From the NCBI GenBank assembly GCA_038049695.1, contig CP142456.1:22478501-22542500 (forward strand): a stretch of 64,000 nucleotides of DNA. The letters are read 5' to 3'. The notes under the pieces are model-generated. The model was given only the letters and a program-made list of their open reading frames with translations. It was not told the DNA's origin and made no database searches. The stretch's first letter is position 1, and each line of letters starts with the position of its first letter. Positions 46,840 through 58,875 of the stretch are shown in pieces. Both the position numbers and the translations under genes were made by a program. This DNA comes from Cinnamomum chago. Taxonomy: Eukaryota > Streptophyta > Magnoliopsida > Laurales > Lauraceae.

Positions 46840-48719
46840 GGGTTACTCCATTTTAGGGCTTAACAACCCGGAGTTGATCCTTGCTAGATTTGAACCCTAG
46901 TGTTGTGATTTATTGCATATCTCTTTAAAAATTTCCACTATGTTTGAAATTGTTATTTCCCCTAGCTTCATTGCACCACTCTAAGACTTTTTCAAGTTAT
47001 ATCTTTAAGTGTTGGTGAGTCCTCAAAGTGATCTCTCAAGGACATCCTTTTCAAGACCTTAGGTGAATCTTCATTGGTACACATTTAGACTAACCTTAAG
47101 GCCTTGATCCCCCTAGACCAACCTATTCTTTATAGTTATATCTATTTGTTGGTCATAGTACATTTGCATTTTGTTTTTTTATAGTCACATCTCTTAAAAT
47201 GCAATGTTTCTTTGTGATCATTTGATTTTGTCTTCATGAACTTTTAAAGTTATATCTCATGGTTTTCAAAATCCTTTGATTGCAATATTTTCATGATGGA
47301 TTTGCATTTTGTTCATATAGTTATATCTCTTGTAGTGCATATCTATTCATGATCAATTGATTGTGATTACAAATGCTTTCATAGCTAGTTTTTTCATGAT
47401 CAATTGATGTTGGAAAATCATTTGATGATTTTCATAGTTAGATCCTTTTTGTAAATCAAATGATTTGAATCTATTTAAGTTTTCCATTGATTTTCAAGTC
47501 ATATCTCATTGTATGGAAAATTTGTGAGTGTCTATTGTTTTACAATTTGAAAATTTACAATAGTACACTTCTTGTTTTTCAAAATCACTTGTTCATAATT
47601 CTATAAATGATTCTTTATTGGAGTTTCAAATATTGAAGTGATTTGAGAAACTTTGGAAAATGTTCTAAGCTTTATTGTTTGTATTTATAGAAGCACTTTC
47701 CTTAAATTTATTTCCTTGTGCTTAACTATGATTATATCATTTGGAAGGAAATAATTTTTACAAACAATTTGCATCTTTGCTCTTTTAGTTACATTCTTTT
47801 TATGCAAATTGATTTTGATGTCTTACATTGCTTGGTTGGATATGGTTTCATTGATTTGCATGTTTGTGCCTAACTTGGTATATTTTTTCATTAATGCAAA
47901 TTGATGATTGTTTATGTGCTTTATAGTAAAATCTTGTATTTGAGCTTTTTAAGTACATTTGTGATTTAGTGTGCTAAGTTCATTTGGTGTAAACCTCATA
48001 TCCTTTTCCATTGCATTGTAATCTTAGTACATTTGCTAAGAGTGGAGATGTTACATGATAGATTGATTCCTTTAACTTCATACCTTCTTGTGCTTAAATA
48101 GTTATATTCTTTTTTTATGATTGGTATGAGTTAGATCTTGAGTGTTGATTAATCCTCTCTATGTAAATGTCAAATCGTTCTATGTATGGTTGTGTTATTC
48201 ATTATATTTGTAGAAACCATACTAGAACTAAAATCCATCCTCTATGCTTTCTAGTCATATTTGTTTTTGATGGTTATGATGTTGATTCATGTATTTTCTC
48301 TAAGTGATGTCATCCTTGTACATGTTTCAACTTCATAGTGGTGATCTTAATCATATGAAACTCTTTAAGATCCATTCCTCGTATTTCTATATGTTTGATG
48401 GATATCTTAGTTGTTGAATTCATATGATTTAGTCACTTTGAAAATTGCATGCATTACCAAGTAATATCCTTTTGCATTGCAATTTACCTTGTTCATCATT
48501 TTGCTCTATAGTCATATCTTTAAAAGTGATGAATATGCATTTATGATGCTTGATGGAATTTTGTGTTTGTCACATTCTTGCTCTTTATCATGTTGTCAAA
48601 TTCAATTGATTTTAATTGGTATAATTTTCAATTGATTTGATTTCTTGTGAATGTGATAGACCATGTGTACATTGGTTTGAACTTGATAATTATATGTTTT
48701 CATTCCATGTCACATTCCA

Positions 48720-48724
48720 TTAGC
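48720..48724. repeat. Target site duplication TTAGC (left; right copy 50308-50312)
   Basis: Identical 5-mers flank the nested solo LTR; the two empty sister sites carry a single copy. Confidence 0.95.
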
Positions 48725-50307
48725 TGAAAGTCCAAGATCGAATCCTAGAGGGGGGGGGGGGGGGTGAATAGGGTGAGCTCAAAGTCCTAGACCAATTTTT
48801 AATTCTTTTAACTCTTAAGTCACTTATGCATTGGAGAATAATAATGAAATCAACTAAACAAGCATAATCCATAAAATGAAAGCATAGAGGCAATCACCAT
48901 AACACAAGCACGTATAGTGGTTCGGCCAAAATTGCCTACATCCACTCCCGGTACACCTACCGGTATCCACTAATTCCACTTAAGGTTTAGGATCACCTCA
49001 AATCTTACAAACAACACTATGCTTTTCAAGGCTTAGCATAAACCTTTACAACATATGCTTTTCAAGGCTAAGCATGAACCTTTACAACATGGAACTTTTC
49101 TCTTAAACAATATGCCTAATAATGCATGGATAAAGAGAACAATGAAGTGCAAAGAAATGCCTCTTAATAGGCTAGTTTGAAAATGAAGCTCAAGTTCTAG
49201 AACAATGCATGAAAATGACAAAGTCTATGTGAAATGCATTTTCTAAAAGATTACTCTTTCTCTTTTAAAAGATATGAACTTAAATGATGCAAAGATGTTT
49301 AACATATATTTGAGAAAGAGTTGTATGTCTAACACAAGTGATTCATAATGAAAAACAACTTGTTTTCAAAAAGATGATCTAAAGGCTAACAAGTTGATTT
49401 TTGAATCAAGAAACTAAAATCATGTGTAACTTAGACAATATGTTGCATTCATAAGTCTCATGTGATTTTTAAAGAACTAAGCATGTTATGAAGGTCAACA
49501 TCTTAATAGGAAAGCAACTTGTTTATCATGCATTGGAAAATAGATCAAAGATTCAAAACAAAACATGATTTTGAAAAGAGTAGGATTAAAGGAAGCACAC
49601 CCATTTGAAGATCAAAGGTTGAATAAGAGGAATGGCTTCATAATCCTTGTGAAAAATGCTCCTAAGAAGTTGCTTAGCCTTGGCCTCAAAGGTCTCTCAA
49701 ATATCAGCACCTTTCTCCAACAAAAAAGCCACTTTTTATAAAGATAAAGTTGCCAACGGCTAGTCCTCGGTCGACCGAGAAACAGGTCTCGGTCGACCTA
49801 GAAAGCACAACGGATATAAATCTGACCGTTGGAGCTTCAGTTCAGAATTCTGCAGAAATGACCTGCAGTTGTCTCGGTCGACCGAGAAGCAGGTCTCGGT
49901 CGACCGAGACCACTGCCTGAAACAGCCCAGAAATTTGACAATTGAGAGAAACTTGAGGCTTATGAGGGCGACTTCCAAAGGACTTTCAAACACATCTACC
50001 AAGCAATAAATCATGACTAAAAGAAGATGAAAACTGAGATTTTAAAGCCATGAAAACTTCAAAACACAATAATGAATTTAAAGCTAGAAACTTTGGAAAG
50101 CTTGGAAGGAGTTTTGAAATAAAAAACTCTATGAACTGAAGAGGCAACCTGAACAAGAAAACCATGCATGATATTTGATAAAACAAAGATTCAAGAAGAA
50201 GAAATATGCATGATGCTCCTATGAATAAAGCCATGTATGAATGAGAGAACAAGCTATATGAAAGTGAATGCATCCTATCAAATTGCAACAAAACTAAAAC
50301 TCTAACA
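48725..50307 (-). mobile_element. Nested solo LTR, 1583 bp, related subfamily
   Basis: On the plus strand it runs from TGAAAGTCC to CTCTAACA and is flanked by a perfect 5-bp duplication TTAGC (48720-48724 and 50308-50312). The empty site is present in internal regions 2 and 3 (near 55530 and 60770). It carries a CTCGGTCGACCGAG palindrome cluster (about 49765-49912) just upstream of a minus-strand TATA-like box near 49735, the conserved GTGGTTCGGCC segment and a long G tract near 48750. Its terminal GGACTTTCA matches the truncated LTR at 11520-13265. Confidence 0.95.
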
Positions 50308-51443
50308 TTAGCATCATAATTTTCATGTTTGCCTCCTCCCTTGCTCTTATAGGTAAATCTCATTACCACCATGTTTATGTGTTCATAATATTGGTTGGTT
50401 AATTGTTGAGGTAGGCTTCATGTTTGAATTTCATTTCACTCATTCTTGGACATTAATAGTCATATTCATTGATTGAATGAGATGATTTCAAAACCTTCAT
50501 AGCATATGATTTTCATAGTTAAATTATTTGATGCTATGATTAATAAACCCCATTTCATCATGGATAGCTCTAATTTGGATTTTTCCTAATAGGTATATTT
50601 TTAAATCCATTTTAGAGTGATTGCTTTAATAGACTTATCTTTGAATCTCAATTGGTATTCTTTGTTTTTCCAATTGGTATCCATGATTGCTTTTCTCATT
50701 AGACCTTGCTTTCTTTTGGTAATTTGATCATATTGAGCTTTATAGTTAAATGAATCTAATCCTTTCCTTGAAGTTGACCCTCATTTGGTTAAACCATCTA
50801 CTTCTTGAACCAAATAGTTATATCTTGTCAAAAGTTTGACAAAAGAAGAGAACGGTTTGAGGGGGAGTGTAAACCTTCGTAGGAAGTATTAGTTTTGATC
50901 AAATTGACCCTTGGATTGCCTTTGGACCCTTAGAGACTTCCACCATACATGATAGCCTGTTATAAATTTCATTTTCGATTTCTTTTGTCAACAGGTGCTA
51001 CTAAAGGTATTTTCCTTATTTCATGTGTGTAGGTACCTTTGCAATTTAATGTCAAAGGGGGAGAGAGCATTTAAGTTCTCAAAAGGGTGAAGAGAATGTC
51101 CAAGCTTCCTAAGGGGAGGTTTTGTATGATCTTCTACAAGGGGAGAGAATACATACCTTGCCAAAGGGAGAGAGAGAGGCATGGTCAAAGGGGGAGAGCA
51201 ATTAGAAGAAAGAAAGCTTTGGAGCTAAAGGAGATGCTTGGATAAAGAAAGAAAGAAGAAAGAAAGCCTAAAGAATGATCAAGTTCCAAGCATCAAGAAT
51301 AATGAAGAAAAAGACCCAAAGCCCAAGCTAAGAGAAGGAGCATCCAAGAAGATTTCAAGACTTGTCTAGCTGAGGGGGAGCTGAAGACTTAGTGTGTAAA
51401 TTTAGTGGTGAGTGTGTTGCCATCAAATTGCAAAGGGGGAGAT

Positions 51444-53638
51444 TGTTAGGGATTTTGTAGATTGCAATTTGATGGATGCATAATCATTCTAGCATCATTT
51501 GATTCACACACATATGCATTGATTTTAGAAATCTTGAAATCTTGTTTTTAAACATGCATTTTTTTTAGAGTTGTAAAAGTATTGATTTATGCATGATTTA
51601 TTTTTATATCTTGGATGCATTTGTTTTAGAAAAGAGTTTTCAGAAATCAAGCAAGCCTATGTTTTAAATCTTTCAAATCTTTTTAGGCTTTTTATGTTCA
51701 TGTTTTAAAAACCCTTAGAATGTTTTAAAACATGTTTTTCAAGCTTGATTTAGTGGCCAAAAAGTTCCCACAGAAAATACCTTCAATATACAATTTTTGG
51801 GAATTTTGGTCCCAGGGGGTCGACCAGCAGTGTGGCCGGTCGACCGGCCACACTGCAGGTCGACTGGGTCATTGTACACCAACAGCCAGAAATATGACCG
51901 TTGTGTGTACCCGGTCGACCGGGTGGCTAGCCGTTGGGATTTTTTTTCTATAAATATGAGTTCTTTCCTTTGCCAAAAGTTGGGAATTTTTAAGGCCCTC
52001 CTTGAGGGGTTTTGAGGCATATCAAAGGGAAATGAACTAAGGGATGAAGGGGATCATTAGGAAAGCTAAAGCTTGGATTAATGAAGTTAAATCACCAAGT
52101 AGGCTCTACTTTCCTTAATCATATGTTTTCATGCTTTGTTTTATTTTTGGTAAATCATTTGTAGCATGATAAACTATGTTGTGTTGTATCCTTAACATGT
52201 TTTATGTTTTGAATTGATTTATTGTTTTGGATACATCACCATTGATTGAATCCAAGTAGTACTTTATCTTTGGTAAATCTAAGTAGATCATGTTAATGAA
52301 AGAACCTTTGAAATTATATGTAACATGATTCCTATACTTGGTTGAATCTATGGTTGTTGTTTTTCAACATAAGAAAATCACTTTCAAAACTATCTTATGT
52401 TTTGGATTCAACTTCTTTACAAATCATATGTTTTCATGTTTTGTTTTATCTTTGATAAATCTTTAGTAGCATGTTAACCTATGATGTGTTGTATCCTTAG
52501 CATGTTTTATATTTTGAATTGATCTATTGTTTTGGATGCATCATCATTGATTCAACCCAAGTAGTACTTTATCCTTGGTAAATCTAAGTAGATCATGTTA
52601 ATGGAAACATCTTTGAAATTAGATGTAACATGATCCATATACTTGGTTGAATCTTTGGTTGTTTTTTTCCATTATAAGAAAATCTTTTTCAAATATATCT
52701 TATGTTTTGGATTCAACATGTTTACAAATCATATGTAACTTTGTTTTAAAGTTTCACAACTTGCCTTGCATTGATTGGTATATCATATTCAAGTTGTATT
52801 TATAATTACATATGATTTGTCCCCTAATTTCAATCAAATCTATTTTTATGTTTTATGAGCTACATTGTTGATTTGATTGACATCCCTATGCATCACATGT
52901 TTAGAGCTAATTAATTTCATACAACTTGTGAATCTTTGACATCATTAACAAGTTGTTACTTTTAACATGTGACTTGCATTCTATCCACAATCATAAATGT
53001 TTTTATGAGCTAAAACTTTCAAAAGCCTTAGGCACACATTTATGAGCTTTCTTTTAAAAAAAAAATGATTGAGGACATCATACACACATCATGAGCATAC
53101 ATCTTCGCATTCATTTAGTGTGTGTGTGTGTGAGTTTGTTTTACACTTCCATATCCGCCTATTTAAGAGGCATTGTAATGAGCTTAATTGAATCTCCATC
53201 AAGTGTATTATAGACACTAATTAGTGAGATAACCAACCTTTGGTTGAAGAGGTTATTGCTTAGCCTATAAAAGCATAATGTAAAGGTTATTGCTAAGCCT
53301 TGAAAAGTATATTGTAAAGGTTATTGCTTAGTCTTGAAAAACATATTGTAAAGGTTATTGCTTAGCCTATTGAAAAGCATAAATAGTGGAAATCCGGTGG
53401 GGTGTTGGATCACAAGCCGGTAGTGGATGTAGGCATTGAGGCCGAACCACTATAAATCCTTGTGTGATGGTGCTTGCTTTGTGGTGATTGTTTTCATTAA
53501 GCTTCCGCATTTTATTTGATAATCATCACTTATGACTAGTTTAATTTAAAGAAGTTAAAATTTGTCTTAATTGGTCATAATTGGAGCTCACCCTATTCAC
53601 CCCCCCCCCCCTCTAGGGTTCGGATCCCCGGACTTACA
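51444..53638 (+). mobile_element. LTR 2 of the right-hand LARD array
   Basis: 2195 bp with a polypurine tract before it (51432-51443) and a primer-binding site after it (53641-53652), so it is shared by two tandem units. Palindrome cluster about 51818-51925, TATA 51948-51956, 305-bp blocks 52120-52424 and 52425-52729. It shares several variants with LTR 1 that LTRs 3 and 4 lack. Confidence 0.93.
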
Positions 53639-56600
53639 ATTGGTATCAGAGCGGGTTACTCCATTTTAGGGCTTAACAACCCGGAGTTGATCCTTGCTAG
53701 ATTTGAACCCTAGTGTTGTGATTTATTGCATATCTTTTTAAAAATTTCCACTATGTTTGAAATTGTTATTTCCCCTAGCTTCATTGCACCACTCTAAGAC
53801 TTTTTCAAGTTATATCTTTAAGAGTTGGTGAGTCCTCAAAGTGATCTCTCAAGGACATCCTTTTCAAGACCTTAGGTGAATCTTCATTGGTACACATTTA
53901 GACTAACCTTAAGTCCTTGATCCCCCTAGACCAACCTATTCTTTATAGTTATATCTATTTGTTGGTCATAGTACATTTGCATTTTGTTTCTTTATAGTCA
54001 CATCGCTTAAAATGCAATGTTTCTTTGTGATCATTTGATTTTGTCTTTATGAACTTTTAAAGTTACATCTCATGGTTTTCAAAATCCTTTGATTGCAATA
54101 TTTTCATGATGGATTTGCATTTTGTTCATATAGTTATATCTCTTGTAGTGCATATCTATTCATGATCAATTGATTGTGATTACAAATGCTTTCATAGCTA
54201 GTTTTTTCATGATCAATTGATGTTGGAAAATCATTTGATGATTGTCATAGTTAGATCCTTTTTGTAAATCAAATGATTTGAATCTATTTAAGTTTTCCAT
54301 TGATTTTCAAGTCATATCTCATTGTATGGAAAATTTGTGAGTGTCTATTGTTTTACAATTTGAAAATTTACAATAGTACACTTCTTGTTTTTCAAAATCA
54401 CTTGTTCATAATTCTATAAATGATTCTTTATTGGAATTTCAAATATTGAAGTGATTTGAGAAACTTTGGAAAATGTTCTAAGCTTTATTGTTTGTATTTA
54501 TAGAAGCACTTTCCTTAAATTTATTTCCTTGTGCTTAACTATGATTATATCATTTGGAAGGAAATAATTTTTACAAACAATTTGCATCTTTGCTCTTTTA
54601 GTTACATTCTTTTTATGCAAATTGATTTTGATGTCTTACATTGCTTGGTTGGATATGGTTTCATTGATTTGCATGTTTGTGCCTAACTTGGTATATTTTT
54701 TCATTAATGCAAATTGATGATTGTTTATGTGCTTTATAGTAAAATCTTGTATTTGAGCTTTTTAAGTACATTTGTGATTTAGTGTGCTAAGTTCATTTGG
54801 TGTAAACCTCATATCCTTTTCCATTGCATTGTAATCTTAGTACATTTGCTAAGAGTGGAGATGTTACATGATAGATTGATTCCTTTAACTTCATACCTTC
54901 TTGTGCTTAAATAGTTATATTCTTTTTTTATGATTGGTATGAGTTAGATCTTGAGTGTTGATTAATCCTCTCTATGCAAATGTCAAATCGTTCTATGTAT
55001 GGTTGTGTTATTCATTATATTTGTAGAAACCATACTAGAACTAAAATCCATCATCTATGCTTTCTAGTCATATTTTTTTTTGATGGTTATGATGTTGATT
55101 CATGTATTTTCTCTAAGTGATGTCATCCTTGTACATGTTTCAACTTCATAGTGGTGATCTTAATCATATGAAACTCTTTGAGATCCATTCCTCGTATTTC
55201 TATATGTTTGATGGATATCTTAGTTGTTGAATTCATATGATTTAGTCACTTTGAAAATTGCATGCATTACCAAGTAATATCCTTTTGCATTGCAATTTAC
55301 CTTGTTCATCATTTTGCTCTATAGTCATATCTTTAAAAGTGATGAATATGCATTTATGATGCTTGATGGAATTTTGTGTTTGTCACATTCTTGCTCTTTA
55401 TCATGTTGTCAAATTCAATTGATTTTAATTGGTATAATTTTCAATTGATTTGATTTCTTGTGAATGTGATAGACCATGTGTACATTGGTTTGAACTTGAT
55501 AATTATATGTTTTCATTCCATGTCACATTCCATTAGCATCATAATTTTCATGTTTGCCTCCTCCCTTGCTCTTATAGGTAAATCTCATTACCACCATGTT
55601 TATGTGTTCATAATATTGGTTGGTTAATTGTTGAGGTAGGCTTCGTGTTTGAATTTCATTTCACTCATTCTTGGACATTAATAGTCATATTTATTGATTG
55701 AATGAGATGATTTCAAAACCTTCATAGCATATGATTTTCATAGTTAAATTATTTGATGCTATGATTAATAAACCCCATTTCATCATGGATAGCTCTAATT
55801 TGGATTTTTCCTAATAGGTATATTTTTAAATCCATTTTAGAGTGATTGCTTTAATAGACTTATCTTTGAATCTCAATTGGTATTCTTTGTTTTTCCAATT
55901 GGTATCCATGATTGCTTTTCTCATTAGACCTTGCTTTCTTTTGGTAATTTGATCATATTGAGCTTTATAGTTAAATGAATCTAATCCTTTCCTTGAAGTT
56001 GACCCTCATTTGGTTAAACCATCTACTTCTTGAACCAAATAGTTATATCTTGTCAAAAGTTTGACAAAAGAAGAGAACGGATTGAGGGGGAGTGTAAACC
56101 TTCATAGGAAGTATTAGTTTTGATCAAATTGACCCTTGGATTGCCTTTGGACCCTTAGAGACTTCCACCATACATGATAGCCTGTTATAAATTTCATTTT
56201 CGATTTCTTTTGTCAACAGGTGCTACTAAAGGTATTTTCCTTATTTCATGTGTGTAGGTACCTTTGCAATTTAATGTCAAAGGGGGAGAGAGCATTCAAG
56301 TTCTCAAAAGGGTGAAGAGAATGTCCAAGCTTCCTAAGGGGAGGTTTTGTATGATCTTCTACAAGGGGAGAGAATACATACCTTGCCAAAGGGAGAGAGA
56401 GAGGCATGGTCAAAGGGGGAGAGCAATTAGAAGAAAGAAAGCTTTGGAGCTAAAGGAGATGCTTGGATAAAGAAAGAAAGAAGAAAGAAAGCTTAAAGAA
56501 TGATCAAGTTCCAAGCATCAAGAAGAATGAAGAAAAAGACCCAAAGCCCAAGCTAAGAGAAGGAGCATCCAAGAAGATTTCAAGACTTGTCTAGCTGAGG

Positions 56601-56668
56601 GGGAGCTGAAGACTTAGTGTGTAAATCCAGTGGTGAGTGTGTTGCCATCAAATTGCAAAGGGGGAGAT
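53639..56668 (+). mobile_element. LARD internal region 2
   Basis: 3030 bp, non-coding, with the empty target site TTAGC near 55534. It differs from internal region 3 at only a handful of positions by eye. About twenty TATAGTTATATCTTT-like motifs are spread along it. The 3' part (about 56270-56600) is GA-rich with many GGGGGAG strings and ends in the polypurine tract 56657-56668. Confidence 0.92.
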
Positions 56669-58875
56669 TGTTAGGGATTTTGTAGATTGCAATTTGATGG
56701 ATGCATAATCATTCTAGCATCATTTGATTCACACACATATGCATTGATTTTAGAAATCTTGAAATCTTGTTTTTAAACATGCATTTTTTTTTAGAGTTGT
56801 AAAAGTATTGATTTATGCATGATTTATTTTTATATCTTGGATGCATTTGTTTTAGAAAAGAGTTTTTAGAAATCAAGCAAGCCTATGTTTTAAATCTTTC
56901 AAATCTTTTTAGGCTTTTTATGTTCATGTTTTAAAAACCCTTAGAACGTTTTAAAACATGTTTTTCAAGCTTGATTTAGTGGCCAAAAAGTTCCCACAGA
57001 AAATACCTTCAATATACAATTTTTGGGAATTTTGGTCCCAGGGGGTCGACCAGCAGTGTGGCCGGTCGAGGTCGACTGGGTCATTGTACACCAACGGCCA
57101 GAAATATGACCGTTGTGTGTACCCGGTCGACCGGGCCCTGTCATGGGGTTGACCGGGTGGCTAGCCGTTGGGATTTTTTTTCTATAAATATGAGTTCTTT
57201 CCTTTGCCAAAAGTTGGGAATTTTTAAGACCCTCCTTGAGGGGTTTTGAGGCATATCAAAGGGAAATGAACTAAGGGATGAAGGGGATCATTAGGAAAGC
57301 TAAAGCTTGGATTAATGAAGTTAAATCACCAAGTAGGCTCTACTTTCCTTAATCATATGTTTTCATGCTTTGTTTTATTTTTGGTAAATCATTTGTAGCA
57401 TGATAAACTATGTTGTGTTGTATCCTTAACATGTTTTATGTTTTGAATTGATTTATTGTTTTGGATACATCATCATTGATTAAATCCAAGTAGTACTTTA
57501 TCTTTGGTAAATCTAAGTAGATCATGTTAATGAAAGAACCTTTGAAATTATATGTAACATGATTCCTATACTTGGTTGAATCTATAGTTGTTGTTTTTCA
57601 ACATAAGAAAATCACTTTCAAAACTATCTTATGTTTTGGATTCAACTTCTTTACAAATCATATGTTTTCATGTTTTGTTTTATCTTTGATAAATCTTTAG
57701 TAGCATGTTAACCTATGATGTGTTGTATCCTTAGCATGTTTTATATTTTGAATTGATCTATTGTTTTGGATGCATCATCATTGATTCAACCCAAGTAGTA
57801 CTTTATCCTTGGTAAATCTAAGTAGATCATGTTAATGGAAACATCTTTGAAATTAGATGTAACATGATCCATATACTTGGTTGAATCTTTGGTTGTTGTT
57901 TTCCATCATAAGAAAATCTTTTTCAAATATATCTTATGTTTTGGATTCAACATGTTTACAAATCATATGTAACTTTGTTTTAAAGTTTCACAACTTGCCT
58001 TGCATTGATTGGTATATCATATTCAAGTTGTATTTATAATTACATATGATTTGTCCCCTAATTTCAATCAAATCTATTTTTATGTTTTATGAGCTACATT
58101 GCTGATTTGATTGACATCCCTATGCATCACATGTTTAGAGCTAATTAATTTCATACAACTTGTGAATCTTTGACATCATTAACAAGTTGTTACTTTTAAC
58201 ATGTGACTTGCATTCTATCCACAATCATAAATGTTTTTATGAGCTAAAACTTTCAAAAGCCTTAGGCACACATTTATGAGCTTTCTTTTTAAAAAAAAAT
58301 GATTGAGGACATCATACACACATCATGAGCATACATCTTCGCATTCATTTAGTGTGTGTGTGTGTGTGTGAGTTTGTTTTACACTTCCATATCCGCCTAT
58401 TTAAGAGGCATTGTAATGAGCTTAATTGAATCTCCATCAAGTGTATTATAGACACTAATTAGTGAGATAACCAACCTTTGGTTGAAGAGGTTATTGCTTA
58501 GCCTATAAAAGCATAATGTAAAGGTTATTGCTAAGCCTTGAAAAGTATATTGTAAAGGTTATTGCTTAGTCTTGAAAAACACATTGTAAAGGTTATTGCT
58601 TAGCCTATTGAAAAGCATAAATAGTGGAAATCCGGTGGGGTGTTGGATCACAAGCCGGTAGTGGATGTAGGCATTGAGGCCGAACCACTATAAATCCTTG
58701 TGTGATGGTGCTTGCTTTGTGGTGATTGTTTTCATTAAGCTTCCGCATTTTATTTGATAATCATCACTTATGACTAGTTTAATTTAAAGAAGTTAAAATT
58801 TATCTTAATTGGTCATAATTGGAGCTCACCCTATTCACCCCCCCCCCCTCTAGGGTTCGGATCCCCGGACTTACA
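56669..58875 (+). mobile_element. LTR 3 of the right-hand LARD array
   Basis: 2207 bp, polypurine tract before it and primer site after it. TATA at 57182-57190. The palindrome cluster (about 57043-57160) is reduced compared with LTR 1. A (GT)n run near 58350 is longer than in LTRs 1 and 2. It shares private variants with LTR 4 (for example AGAACGTTTT near the 5' part). Confidence 0.93.

Larger units (their letters stand above)
46826..51443 (+). mobile_element. LARD internal region 1 (holds a nested solo LTR)
   Basis: 4618 bp between LTR 1 and LTR 2. Without the nested solo LTR and one target copy (1588 bp) it is exactly 3030 bp, the same as internal regions 2 and 3. The primer-binding site is at 46828-46839 and the polypurine tract at 51432-51443. 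No gag or pol similarity; the short frame through the GA-rich 3' part (repeated at 56264 and 61501) is low-complexity and not a supported gene. Confidence 0.9.

Noticed and set aside
56264-56470. 68-residue open frame repeated exactly at 61501-61707
   Set aside because: It lies in the GA-rich 3' part of the LARD internal region, is low-complexity (Arg/Lys/Gly), and is repeated only because the whole unit is repeated. No domain or family seen.
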